From: Desulfobulbaceae bacterium
GTDB lineage: Bacteria > Desulfobacterota > Desulfobulbia > Desulfobulbales > SURF-16
DNA length: 64,000 bases
Direction: 5' to 3'
Assembly (NCBI GenBank): GCA_024637145.1
Contig: JAGXFQ010000030.1
Span: forward strand, 43,873-107,872
In this document: piece by piece, positions 46,509 to 55,559 of the stretch
How the letters are laid out: the number at the start of each line of letters is the position of its first letter
Numbering within the stretch: position 1 is the stretch's first letter
Notes under the pieces: generated by a model
The model's database searches: none
What the model was told of the DNA's origin: nothing
Seen by the model: the letters and a program-made list of their open reading frames with translations, nothing else
Translations under genes and position numbers: made by a program

Positions 46509-48487
46509 CCACTCCAGAGCTCAGCTTCGACCTGGGCACGGAAACGCGGCAGATCTTCAGTCCAGGCGGCCTCCTCTCGAAAAAACTACGCCATTATGAT
46601 CCGCGGCCGGGCCAGCTCCACATGGCCCAGGCCATTGCCGATATCCTCCATGAGGATGACCCGTGGGGCCACAACCCCACCATGGGGCGCAAACTAGCCA
46701 TTGAGGCGGAAACCGGCATCGGCAAGACCCTGGCCTACCTCATTCCGGCGGCCTTAAGCGGCCAGAAGATTGTGGTCTCCACCGGCACCATCAATCTGCA
46801 GGAACAGATTCTCCATAAAGAGATCCCCTTTATCAGAGAGCATATTGATCCAACCCTGACGGCCCTCTGCGTCAAGGGCAGGCAGAATTATCTCTGCGCT
46901 TACCGCTATCAGCAGTTCATTGCCTCCCCCCAGACCCCCCTCTTTGAAAACAGCCGGCTGGCCGCCCTGCAGGAGTGGCTGCAAGAGACGGCGACCGGCG
47001 ACCGGGCCGAGCTCGACTGGCTGCCGGACCAAAGCCCGCTGTGGCGTGAAATCAGCGCCACCACCAGCCAGTGCCTGGGCACCAGCTGCCCGGACTACAC
47101 CGCCTGTTTCATCACCCGGCTCCGTAAAGAGGCGGGCAAGGCCCGACTGCTCATTGTCAACCACCACCTCTTTTTCTCCGACCTGGCCTTGCGCAGACAC
47201 GGCTTTGCCGAGGTCCTGCCCCGCTACGAGTCGGTGATCTTTGACGAGGCCCATCACATTGAAAATATCGCAACCCGCTATTTCGGCATCAGCCTCAGCC
47301 ATTTTCAATTTATGGACCTGGCCCGCGATATTGAAAAGGCCCATGCCGCCTCTGTGGGCGACAAAGAGCAGGAAAAGGCCCTGACCCTGGCCCAGAGCCT
47401 GAGCCAACAGGCCCTCCGTCTCGGCACCCTCTTTCCCCTGGAAAAGGGGCGCTTCCCCCTCACGGACTTCAGCGCTGACAATGACGAATGGTACAGGGAA
47501 AGCGCCTTGCTGGCCAACCGCCTTGTGGCCCTGGCCAACCAGCTGGAAACCGTGGCCCTGCGTTATGAGAGCTGGAACGGCTTTCTGCGCCGCACCTCGG
47601 AGGCCAGCGTGGCCCTGGAACATTTCACTGCTCCGCCAGACCCGTCCTATGTCTACTGGTATGAACGAAGAGACAAGAGCGTCTCCCTCACCGCCTCTCC
47701 CATCGATATTGCCCACGATCTCCACAGATCCTTCTACAACACGGTTAAATCGGTGACCTTCACCTCGGCGACCCTGACCACCGGCGCCAATTTTTCCTAT
47801 TTTTTCGGACGGCTGGGCTTGGACGACAGCACCAAGACCCTGCAGCTCCCCACCCCCTTTGACTATAAGAACCGAACCCGCCTCTATATCCCGCCGCGCG
47901 GCTTTCCCCTCCCCAGTGAACGCGGCTTTTTCAGCGCGGTGCAGGAAGAGATCTATGAACTGCTCATGGCCTCTGCGGGCCGAGCCCTGGTGCTCTTCAC
48001 CAGTATCCGGGCCATGGACCATATGCACAGCTATCTCAGCGACCGCCTGCCCTTTCCCATCTTTGTCCAGGGTGAGGCCCCCAAACAGAAATTACTGGAC
48101 AGTTTCCGGGAGGACACCCATTCCGTGCTGCTGGCCGTGGCCTCCTTCTGGGAGGGGGTGGATGTACCGGGCAACACCTTGAGCGCCGTTATCATCGACA
48201 AACTTCCATTTGAAGTTCCCTCTGATCCTGTTATCATGGCCCGGGCGGACAAGATAACAGAGGCAGGCGGCAATCCTTTCTTTGACTTTCAGGTGCCCCG
48301 CGCCATCCTCACCCTGCGCCAGGGCCTGGGCAGACTGATGCGCTCACCCTCTGACCAGGGCCTGCTGGCCATCCTTGACGCCCGCCTCTATGCAAAATCT
48401 TATGGCCGGATCTTTTTAAAAAGCACTCCGCCCAGCCCTGTCATTCGCAGCCTCGATGAGGTGCGTGCCTTTTTCAACAAGGAGTAA
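46499..48487 (+). CDS. dinG: ATP-dependent DNA helicase DinG-like (XPD/Rad3 family)
   Basis: 5'-3' superfamily 2 helicase. 662 residues from ATG 46499; a GTG at 46505 overlapping the previous TGA is an alternative. Walker A EAETGIGKTLAYL (~80), four cysteines for an Fe-S cluster (CVKGRQNYLC, then CLGTSCPDYTAC), DEAH box in VIFDEAHHIENIA, and the late motif QGLGRLMRSPSDQG. The Fe-S cluster places it with DinG/YoaA. It sits in a five-gene operon ending with a SAM-hydroxide adenosyltransferase. Confidence 0.93.
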   Translation: MQVTTPELSFDLGTETRQIFSPGGLLSKKLRHYDPRPGQLHMAQAIADILHEDDPWGHNPTMGRKLAIEAETGIGKTLAYLIPAALSGQKIVVSTGTINLQEQILHKEIPFIREHIDPTLTALCVKGRQNYLCAYRYQQFIASPQTPLFENSRLAALQEWLQETATGDRAELDWLPDQSPLWREISATTSQCLGTSCPDYTACFITRLRKEAGKARLLIVNHHLFFSDLALRRHGFAEVLPRYESVIFDEAHHIENIATRYFGISLSHFQFMDLARDIEKAHAASVGDKEQEKALTLAQSLSQQALRLGTLFPLEKGRFPLTDFSADNDEWYRESALLANRLVALANQLETVALRYESWNGFLRRTSEASVALEHFTAPPDPSYVYWYERRDKSVSLTASPIDIAHDLHRSFYNTVKSVTFTSATLTTGANFSYFFGRLGLDDSTKTLQLPTPFDYKNRTRLYIPPRGFPLPSERGFFSAVQEEIYELLMASAGRALVLFTSIRAMDHMHSYLSDRLPFPIFVQGEAPKQKLLDSFREDTHSVLLAVASFWEGVDVPGNTLSAVIIDKLPFEVPSDPVIMARADKITEAGGNPFFDFQVPRAILTLRQGLGRLMRSPSDQGLLAILDARLYAKSYGRIFLKSTPPSPVIRSLDEVRAFFNKE

Positions 48488-48491
48488 TGTT

Positions 48492-49514
48492 GTGGACATA
48501 GAACAGCTTCTTTTCCGCCTGCAGCCCGAGGTCAAACAGATCAACCAGACCATGGCCGCGGAATTTACCAGCATCAAGAGCTCCCGCCTGGCCCAGGTGG
48601 TTGAACACGGAATTTTCAACGGCGGCAAGCGATTCCGACCCCTGCTCACGGTGCTGACGGCCAGGCTGGTGACCTACACCCGCATGCCGGAGGGCATTGC
48701 TGAGGAAGAAGAACTCTCCCCGCCGCCTGATCTCTACCGCCTGGCCATGGTCTTCGAGTTTCTCCACGCAGCCAGCCTGCTCCACGACGATGTCCTTGAC
48801 CATGCCGAGACCAGAAGGGGCAAAAAGAGCGCCAACCAGATCTGGGATGCCACCACCGCTATCCTGGCCGGCGATTATCTCCACACCCGGGCCATGACCC
48901 TGGCCGGCCTGGTGGGTGGTGAAAAAAGCCTGGCCCTGATCGGCGCGGCCACCAGCGCCATGATCGACGCTGAATTTCGCCAGGCCCAGGCGGTGGACGA
49001 AACCAACCTGTCTGAGGAAAATTATTTTGCCGTGCTGCGCGGCAAGACCGGCGCCCTCATCGGCGCAGCCTGCGAGGTGGGGGCCCTTTTTGCCGGGGCA
49101 GACAAGGAGCAGCGGGCAGCCATGCGCACCTTTGGCGATGCCCTGGGCCTGGCCTTTCAGATGGTGGATGATCTTCTTGATTATCTGGGTGATGCCGCCA
49201 AGACGGGCAAGGCCATTGGTAATGATTTTGTGGAGGGCAAGATGACCCTGCCCCTTATTTATGCCCTGGCCGAGAGCGGGGCTGCTAAGCGCCAGATCCT
49301 CGTTGACCTGCTGGCCGGCGAAGCTGCCGAGCGCCAGGCCCGCCTCCAGGAGGTTACCGCCATCATTGAGGAGACAGGAGGGTTTGCCTATGCCCGGGAG
49401 GGTGCGGAGACCCTTATCAGCGCCGCCCTTGAATCTCTGCAGACCTTTAAGGAGTGCGATTCAAGGGATACCCTGCAGGGCCTGGCCCACTATGTGCTGA
49501 GTCGCAACAAATAA
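48492..49514 (+). CDS. ispB: Polyprenyl diphosphate synthase (long-chain, IspB-like)
   Basis: Elongates isoprenyl chains, probably for the quinone side chain. 340 residues from GTG 48492 with AAGGAG seven bases upstream; the track start overlaps dinG. First aspartate-rich motif DDVLDHAETRRG, then the second, DDLLDYLGD, and the pair FNGGKRFRP/GKMTLPLIYAL. The residues before the first motif (SLLH) suit a long product, but chain length is inference. It follows dinG by 4 bp. Confidence 0.92.
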   Translation: MDIEQLLFRLQPEVKQINQTMAAEFTSIKSSRLAQVVEHGIFNGGKRFRPLLTVLTARLVTYTRMPEGIAEEEELSPPPDLYRLAMVFEFLHAASLLHDDVLDHAETRRGKKSANQIWDATTAILAGDYLHTRAMTLAGLVGGEKSLALIGAATSAMIDAEFRQAQAVDETNLSEENYFAVLRGKTGALIGAACEVGALFAGADKEQRAAMRTFGDALGLAFQMVDDLLDYLGDAAKTGKAIGNDFVEGKMTLPLIYALAESGAAKRQILVDLLAGEAAERQARLQEVTAIIEETGGFAYAREGAETLISAALESLQTFKECDSRDTLQGLAHYVLSRNK

Positions 49515-50470
49515 TGGCGAAAAAGGCAGTGCAGAAAAAGAAGCCGGCCGCCCGCCGGGTGAAAAAATCAAAGAGCCGCTTCCTCTGGCCCCTTTTCCTG
49601 GTCATAATTGTCGGCGCCACCCTGGCGGCCACGGCCTATTTCATCTTTCTCACTCCGGGGACGGGCCGGCTTAGCCAGGGAGCTCTGCCCGGGCTTACGG
49701 CCGGCAGCAAGAGCCAGCCGGTCAAACCACAGATTGCCTATGAGGAGACAGCGCTGCCTGAGCCGGCAGAGGACGTTCGCCAACCAGAGGCAACAGAGGT
49801 TGTGGCCAGTGGCAAGCCCCGCCTGGCCCTGCTCATTGATGACATGGGCAACCGCCAGCAGCTGGGCCAGCAGCTCATCGAGCTTGACCTCAATCTCTCT
49901 TTTGCCATCCTGCCCTTTACGCCCCATGCCCACAGCCTCATGGAGATGGCCCGCTCCCGCCAGCGGGAAATCCTCCTCCACCTGCCCATGGAGGCCACGC
50001 TGGCCAAATGGGATCCGGGGCCAGGGGCCCTCACCACCTCCATGTCAGCAGGGGCCATCAAAGCCCAGGTCCGCAAGGACCTGGAGGATATTCCCTATGC
50101 CGTGGGGGTCAACAACCATATGGGCTCCAAATTCACCAGCAACAAAGAGGCCATGCGGGCCGCCCTGGCTCCCCTTAAGGCCCGCAACCTCTTCTTTGTA
50201 GACAGCATCACCATTGCCGGTTCCGTGGCCTATGACGAGGCCCGGGCCATGGCCATGAAAACCGGGCGCCGCGATATCTTCATTGACAATGACCAGGATG
50301 AGGCCAAAATCAAGGCCCAACTGATCCGCCTGGTCCAGATTGCCAGGAAACACGGCTCAGCCATTGGTATCGGCCATCCCCACCCGGCCACCATTGCCAC
50401 CCTGCAAAAAGAAGGGGCCTGGCTCCGGGAGCAGGTCGACCTGGTGGGGATCAGCACCCTCATGGAGTAG
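49514..50470 (+). CDS. Divergent polysaccharide deacetylase family protein (YibQ/DUF610-like)
   Basis: 318 residues. A lysine-rich N-terminus, one membrane segment (about 24-48), a linker, then the deacetylase-like domain from LALLIDDMGNRQQL. Metal-site-like pieces are IDDMG, LLHLPMEA, NNHMGSKFTS and IGIGHPHPATI. It is predicted periplasmic, tethered to the inner membrane. The activity of the divergent family is not well shown. Its ATG overlaps the polyprenyl synthase stop (TAATG). Confidence 0.87.
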   Translation: MAKKAVQKKKPAARRVKKSKSRFLWPLFLVIIVGATLAATAYFIFLTPGTGRLSQGALPGLTAGSKSQPVKPQIAYEETALPEPAEDVRQPEATEVVASGKPRLALLIDDMGNRQQLGQQLIELDLNLSFAILPFTPHAHSLMEMARSRQREILLHLPMEATLAKWDPGPGALTTSMSAGAIKAQVRKDLEDIPYAVGVNNHMGSKFTSNKEAMRAALAPLKARNLFFVDSITIAGSVAYDEARAMAMKTGRRDIFIDNDQDEAKIKAQLIRLVQIARKHGSAIGIGHPHPATIATLQKEGAWLREQVDLVGISTLME

Positions 50471-50477
50471 GATCACC

Positions 50478-51263
50478 ATGCTCATCACCCTGACCACTGA
50501 TTTCGGCCTTGATGACCCCTTTGTGGCCATGATGAAGGGGGTGATTCTCGGCCGCTCTCCCCAGAGCCGCCTGGTTGACATCTGCCACACCATCCCGCCC
50601 CAGGATGTGGAGGCCGCCAGTCTGGTTCTGCAGATGGCAGCCCCTTCTTTTCCCGGTGCCACCATCCATGTGGCCGTGGTGGATCCCGGGGTCGGCACCA
50701 GCCGCCGGATCATCTGTCTGGCGGCGCATGACCAGCTCTTTCTGGCCCCTGACAACGGCCTGCTCACCCCTTTTCTCTCAGAGAGCGGCCGCGCCTTTGA
50801 GCTCAGCAACGAGGAGTTCTTTTTGCAGCCGGTCTCAGCAACCTTTCACGGCCGCGATATCTTGGCGCCGGTGGCAGCAGCCCTGGCCAGGGGCCTTGAC
50901 CCCCAAGAGCTGGGGCCGGCCGTGCCGGTGAGTGGGCTGGTCCATCTGCCCCTGCCCAGACCCATTAGGGAAAAGGGCCAACTCCGGGGTCAATGCCTCA
51001 GGGCCGACCATTTCGGCAATATGGCCACCAATATCAGCAAAAAAGAGCTGGCCTCCTTTCTGGGCCCAGACGAGATCCCTGTGATCCGCCTGGCCGGCAC
51101 CACCATCATCGGTCTCAGCCCCAGCTATGGCCAAAAGCAGGCAGGGGCCCTTGCCCTGCTCAACAGCAGCGATCATCTTGAAATCAGCGTCTCCCACGGC
51201 AATGCCAGCCGTGAGCTGGCCCTGTGTCCCGGCACCCCGGTCATTGTCACCAAAAAAGGGTGA
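50478..51263 (+). CDS. SAM-hydroxide adenosyltransferase (DUF62)
   Basis: 261 residues. The family cleaves S-adenosylmethionine with hydroxide to adenosine and methionine and is related to fluorinase. ITLTTDFGLDDPFVAMMKG begins the N-domain, VDPGVGTSRR holds the conserved D, R-type site, and LAPDNGLLTPF follows. The later RADHFGNMATNI opens the C-domain. ATG 50478 follows GGAG/AGGA; the track start at 50340 is out of family. Last gene of the operon. Confidence 0.9.
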   Translation: MLITLTTDFGLDDPFVAMMKGVILGRSPQSRLVDICHTIPPQDVEAASLVLQMAAPSFPGATIHVAVVDPGVGTSRRIICLAAHDQLFLAPDNGLLTPFLSESGRAFELSNEEFFLQPVSATFHGRDILAPVAAALARGLDPQELGPAVPVSGLVHLPLPRPIREKGQLRGQCLRADHFGNMATNISKKELASFLGPDEIPVIRLAGTTIIGLSPSYGQKQAGALALLNSSDHLEISVSHGNASRELALCPGTPVIVTKKG

Positions 51264-51588
51264 TTTCCGGCACGGAGAGGGCAAACAGAGCGTCTGCTGC
51301 TTCGCCCTGAATGAGCACCCTCAGGCCAGGATTTGCCCTGGGAGCAAATAATAAACCAAACATATTGACGCCTTGTGACAATATGTCATACACTGGCCTG
51401 GCCTGGGCAAGAGCAACCCTTCTTTTCTGTCCCTGACCCGGGCGGGGCCCCCAGACCCCGCTGTCAGACTTCAAAGGGCCACAGGGTGGCAAACGATTGT
51501 TATGGAAAAGGGCTGATTCCTGCCGTGCATCTCCATTTTACGGGAAAGATCCACTTATTCAGCTTTTAATTAAATTGCATAAAAACGA
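51264..51588 (+). other. Non-coding region before the arsR-like promoter
   Basis: About 325 bp with no convincing gene; short track ORFs here lack family features. I see no clear terminator for the preceding operon. The stretch becomes A/T-rich towards 51540-51600, where the next promoter begins. Confidence 0.5.
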
Positions 51589-51616
51589 TTGAAAAATTCA
51601 AGGAAGGGGCTATGAT
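51589..51616 (+). promoter_or_regulatory. Sigma70-type promoter of the ArsR-RND operon
   Basis: TTGAAA, 16-bp spacer, TATGAT. The start of transcription would be near 51623, about 75 nt before the regulator gene. Confidence 0.7.
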
Positions 51617-51680
51617 CCTCCTTTTATGAAAAAATGAAATATCATCCCGCAGCACGCTGTAGTTAACCTTAAAAAATCAA

Positions 51681-51693
51681 ATACCTAAGGTAT
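51681..51693 (+). promoter_or_regulatory. Operator-like palindrome before arsR-type gene
   Basis: ATACCT-A-AGGTAT, perfect 6-bp arms around one base, ending four bases before the start codon and covering the ribosome-binding region. ArsR-family repressors often bind such palindromes in their own promoter region; autoregulation is inference. Confidence 0.5.
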
Positions 51694-51697
51694 CATT

Positions 51698-51994
51698 TTG
51701 GAAAACGATCAGATTGCCTCCATTGCCGGCATGTTGAAAACCATGGCGCACCCCATTCGGCTCAAGATCCTTTGCCTTCTCCAGGACAGGGAAATGACTG
51801 TCGGCGATATCAGGGAAGAGGTCAAGACCACCAACGCCAATGTCTCCCAACACCTTTCCATCCTGCGCAACCAGGGCATTATCGACTACCGGAAAGATGC
51901 CAATTTCATCTACAATCGGATCAATGATACCCGCGTCCTGGAGTTGATGCAGATCATGCATAAACTCTACTGTGAGGAGCGCGTTCCCGCCTAA
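51698..51994 (+). CDS. ArsR-family transcriptional regulator
   Basis: 98 residues of winged-helix fold: MAHPIRLKILCLLQDREMTVGDI then the recognition helix in NANVSQHLSILRNQGII and the wing YRKDANFIYNRI. The metal-binding ELCVCD motif is absent: the aligned stretch reads NANVSQHLS, so it is probably not a metal sensor; redox or small-molecule sensing is open. One cysteine (ILCLL) and another near the C-terminus (LYCEE) remain. The start is TTG at 51698. It heads the RND-LolA-barrel operon. Confidence 0.85.
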   Translation: MENDQIASIAGMLKTMAHPIRLKILCLLQDREMTVGDIREEVKTTNANVSQHLSILRNQGIIDYRKDANFIYNRINDTRVLELMQIMHKLYCEERVPA

Positions 51995-52134
51995 AAGAGT
52001 ACAAGAGAGCGGCCTTGTCATGCCTCATAGGCCCTGTTGACAACCGCCATACCGCCTCCCCTTCCGGGACGCGTCTCCCCGAGCTTGCCTCCCCCCCCTA
52101 TTTGCCGGCCCAGCCGATTCCAGGAAGAGCAATC

Positions 52135-54741
52135 ATGAACCATGGCAGCAGACTCGTCCAGACCTCCATCTTGAGACCAAAACTGATCACCACCCTCATG
52201 GTGCTCTTTACCCTGGCCCTGGCCGCCTTCATCCCCCAGGTCCATGTTGACACTGATCCGGAAAACATGCTCGCCGAGGATGAAGCGGTCCGACTCTTTC
52301 ACACCAATACCAAAAAGGAATTTGCCCTCCATGACCTCCTTATTGTCGGGGTGGTCAATGAAAAGCATGAGCACGGCGTCTTCAACCCCGAGACCCTGGG
52401 CCATGTCTTTGCCCTCACGGAATTTGCCGCCAGCCTCTCTGACCCGGACAACCCCGACTACAAGGTGGTTGCCCGGGATATCATCGCCCCTTCCACGGTT
52501 GATGCCATTACCCAGGCCGGCCCGGGGCAGGTGAGCTTTGACTGGCTCATGGCCGCACCGCCCACCAGCCAGGAAGAGGCCCTGCGGATCCGCGATCTGG
52601 CCATGGACAACCCCCTTCTCAAGGGCACCCTGGTGGCTGAAGACGGCAAGGCCGTGGGTATCTATCTGCCCATCACCTCAAAAAAATTCGCCCATACCCT
52701 GAGCCAGCAACTTGAAGAAAAAATCGCCACCTTCAACACCAACGGTGACAAATTCTTCATCACCGGCCTGCCCGTGGCAGAAGACACCTTTGGCAATGAG
52801 ATGTTCATCCAGATGGCCATCTCCGCCCCCCTGGCCATGCTGGTCATCTTCCTGCTCATGCTCTATTTTTTCCGACAGTTCCGTCTCATCATCTCCCCCA
52901 TGATCGTTGCCATGGTGACCGTGATTTCCACCATGGGCCTGCTCATCGGCACGGGCCATACCCTGCACATCATGAGCTCCATGATCCCCATCTTTCTCAT
53001 GCCCATTGCCGTGGTGGATTCCATCCATATCATGAGCGAATTCTTTGATGAATATAAAAAGATAGGGGAGCGGCGCAAGACCCTGGAGCATGTGATGAGC
53101 CAACTCTTCACCCCCATGCTCTACACCTCGCTCACCTCGGCGGCCGGTTTCGCCTCCCTGGCCTTCACCCCCATTCCGCCGGTGCAGGCCTTTGGTATCT
53201 TTGTGGCCATCGGCATCATGATCGCCTGGCTCACCACCATCCTTTTCATCCCGGCCTATATCATGCTGATGCCGGAATCGAGCCTGCGCAATTTCGGGGT
53301 CAAAGAGAAGAGCGACCTTGCCGTCAACAATACGGCTCTGGCCCGCGCCCTCCGCCCCTTAGGCATTTTTGTCCACCGCTGGCCCAAGATCATCATCAGC
53401 GTCTGCCTGCTGCTCACCCTGGTGGCCTTGTACGGAATCAGCAAGATCCAGGTGAACGACAACCCGGTGAACTGGTTCACCAAGAACCACCAGATCCGGG
53501 TGGCTGACCGCGTGCTCAACAACCATTTCAGCGGCACCTATGAGGCCTACCTGATCCTGGAATCAAAGCTGGCACCGCTTTCGCCGGCCCAGGCCCAACA
53601 GGAGCTGGCCATTCTCTTCAGGGACCAGGCCCTGGATGCCACCAGCAAGGCCGTGGTGGCCAAGGCCCTGGCCATTTTAACCAGAACGGCCCAGCAGGGC
53701 TCCACCGAGGCCATGCTCGCCCTTCTGGAGGCAGACCTGCTGGAGAGCCAGGCCGTAGCCGATGACCCCTCCTATGAGGTGTGGGCCGATCTCCTTGCCC
53801 AGATCGACATTCTACGCAACCGCAGCCAGATTTTCAAAAGGCCCGACGTCCTCCGTTATATCGAAGGGCTCCAGGCGCACCTCCTCAACAGCGGCCTGGT
53901 GGGCAAGAGCAGCTCCATAGCCGATCTGACCAAAAAGATTCACAAGGAGCTCTTTGAAGCAGATCCAGGCCATTACACCATCCCCGACAGCGTCGGCGGG
54001 GTGGCCCAGTCTCTCATCTCCTTTCAAAACAGTCATAAGCCGGGCGACCTCTATCATCTGGTCACTCCGGACTACCAGAAGGCAAATATCTGGGTCCAGC
54101 TCCAAAACGGCGACAACAAGGCCATGGAGGCCGTGGTCAGAGCGGTGCGAATCTACATGATAGGGCACCCGCCACCGGTGCAGATCAGCCATAAGTGGGC
54201 CGGACTCACCTACCTTAATGTGGTCTGGCAGGACAAAATGGTTTCCGGCATGCGCGATGCCTTCCTGTCGAGCTTTATCATCGTCTTTGTCATGATGATG
54301 ATTCTCTTCCGCTCACCCACCTGGGGCCTGCTGGCCATGGTGCCGCTGACCATGACCATTGCCTGGATCTACGGCATTATCGGCTTTGTCGGCAAGGAGT
54401 ATGACATGCCGGTGGCAGTGCTATCGTCGCTCACCCTGGGGCTGGCCGTGGATTTCGCCATCCATTTCCTGCAACGCGCCCGGACTATCTTTACCAGAAC
54501 CGGCTCCTGGCACGCGACCATCACAGCCATGTTCGAGGAACCGGGCCGGGCCATCAGCCGCAACGTCATCGTCATTGCCCTGGGCTTTACCCCCCTGCTG
54601 CTGGCGCCGCTGGTGCCCTATAAGACGGTGGGCATCTTCCTGGCCTCCATCATGGCCATCTCCGGCCTGGCAACCATGGTTATCCTGCCCGCTCTGATCA
54701 CCATCATGCAGGGCTGGCTCTTTGGCAAGACCAACTCATAA
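52135..54741 (+). CDS. RND/MMPL superfamily transporter
   Basis: 868 residues from ATG 52135 (AGGA upstream), inner membrane. Topology is RND-like: one N-terminal segment, a periplasmic domain, a six-helix bundle (from about 220; VVDSIHIMSEFFDEYKK carries the charged helix motif), a second segment and larger periplasmic domain, then the second bundle (LGLAVDFAIHFLQRAR). Each bundle keeps an acidic residue in the fourth-helix position, so it is likely proton-driven. This size and form resembles HpnN/MmpL-type lipid exporters more than AcrB. The track ORF from 52015 adds out-of-family residues. Confidence 0.9.
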   Translation: MNHGSRLVQTSILRPKLITTLMVLFTLALAAFIPQVHVDTDPENMLAEDEAVRLFHTNTKKEFALHDLLIVGVVNEKHEHGVFNPETLGHVFALTEFAASLSDPDNPDYKVVARDIIAPSTVDAITQAGPGQVSFDWLMAAPPTSQEEALRIRDLAMDNPLLKGTLVAEDGKAVGIYLPITSKKFAHTLSQQLEEKIATFNTNGDKFFITGLPVAEDTFGNEMFIQMAISAPLAMLVIFLLMLYFFRQFRLIISPMIVAMVTVISTMGLLIGTGHTLHIMSSMIPIFLMPIAVVDSIHIMSEFFDEYKKIGERRKTLEHVMSQLFTPMLYTSLTSAAGFASLAFTPIPPVQAFGIFVAIGIMIAWLTTILFIPAYIMLMPESSLRNFGVKEKSDLAVNNTALARALRPLGIFVHRWPKIIISVCLLLTLVALYGISKIQVNDNPVNWFTKNHQIRVADRVLNNHFSGTYEAYLILESKLAPLSPAQAQQELAILFRDQALDATSKAVVAKALAILTRTAQQGSTEAMLALLEADLLESQAVADDPSYEVWADLLAQIDILRNRSQIFKRPDVLRYIEGLQAHLLNSGLVGKSSSIADLTKKIHKELFEADPGHYTIPDSVGGVAQSLISFQNSHKPGDLYHLVTPDYQKANIWVQLQNGDNKAMEAVVRAVRIYMIGHPPPVQISHKWAGLTYLNVVWQDKMVSGMRDAFLSSFIIVFVMMMILFRSPTWGLLAMVPLTMTIAWIYGIIGFVGKEYDMPVAVLSSLTLGLAVDFAIHFLQRARTIFTRTGSWHATITAMFEEPGRAISRNVIVIALGFTPLLLAPLVPYKTVGIFLASIMAISGLATMVILPALITIMQGWLFGKTNS

Positions 54742-54768
54742 ACACCGTGATTTACGGAGGATACTCCC

Positions 54769-55557
54769 ATGCGCCCCAAGAACCTCTTTCCTCTTCTGCT
54801 CCTGAGCGCCCTGCTGGCCGGCCCTGCCCTGGCGGCCCCGGACCTTGATGACATCATCAGCCAGGCCAACAATGTCGCCTATTACAGCGGCGATGACGGC
54901 CGCGCTGATGTGGCCATGACCATCCTCGACAATCAGAGCCGCACCAGGGAGCGCCTCTTCACCATCCTCCGCAAGGATATTGAGGAGGGCGGCGACCAGC
55001 TCTACTTCGTCTATTTCAAACGGCCCAGCGATGTCCGCAAAACCACCTTCCTGGTCCATAAGTATATGGACCGGGATGATGATCGCTGGATGTATCTGCC
55101 GAGTCTCGATTTGGTGAAGCGTATTGCCGCTTCTGACCAGCGCACCAGCTTCATGGGCTCCCATTTTTTCCATGAGGATCTCTCCGGCCGCCACCTGGAT
55201 GCCGACCACCATGCGCTGCTTGAGGAGAACGACACCTTCTATGTCATCAAGAACATCCCCAAGGAGCCGGCCGACGTCGAGTTTGCCTCCTACACCGTCT
55301 GGATCGACAAGAAGAACTTCCTGCCCATGAAGGCGGAGTACCTTGACAAAAGCGGCGCCCTCTACCGCACCATGGAGGTGCTGGAGGTGGCGACCATTGC
55401 AGGCTACCCCACGGTGCTTAAATCAAGGATCAGCGACCTGGAGGCAGGCGGCAGCACCGTAACCCGGTTCAGCAATGTCAAATATAACCTGGGTCTGGAC
55501 GACAATCTCTTTTCCGAGCGCTACCTGCGGCGTCCCCCCAGAGAGGCCCGCCAGTAA
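54769..55557 (+). CDS. Periplasmic LolA-like protein (outer membrane lipoprotein-sorting type)
   Basis: 262 residues. Signal peptide ending near ALAAPD, then a LolA-like half-barrel fold (RLFTILRKDIEEGGDQLYFVYF, VRKTTFLVHKY, RWMYLPSLDLVKRIAASDQ, FMGSHFFHEDL). It is of the PF17131 type that co-occurs with MMPL/RND exporters, not the classical LolA of the Lol system. It would carry a hydrophobic molecule across the periplasm. It starts 27 bp after the RND gene and 2 bp before the barrel gene. Confidence 0.85.
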   Translation: MRPKNLFPLLLLSALLAGPALAAPDLDDIISQANNVAYYSGDDGRADVAMTILDNQSRTRERLFTILRKDIEEGGDQLYFVYFKRPSDVRKTTFLVHKYMDRDDDRWMYLPSLDLVKRIAASDQRTSFMGSHFFHEDLSGRHLDADHHALLEENDTFYVIKNIPKEPADVEFASYTVWIDKKNFLPMKAEYLDKSGALYRTMEVLEVATIAGYPTVLKSRISDLEAGGSTVTRFSNVKYNLGLDDNLFSERYLRRPPREARQ

Positions 55558-55559
55558 CC

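Noticed and set aside
46754-48028. 424-aa minus-strand ORF opposite dinG
   Set aside because: Shadow frame; dinG carries intact Walker, Fe-S and DEAH motifs.
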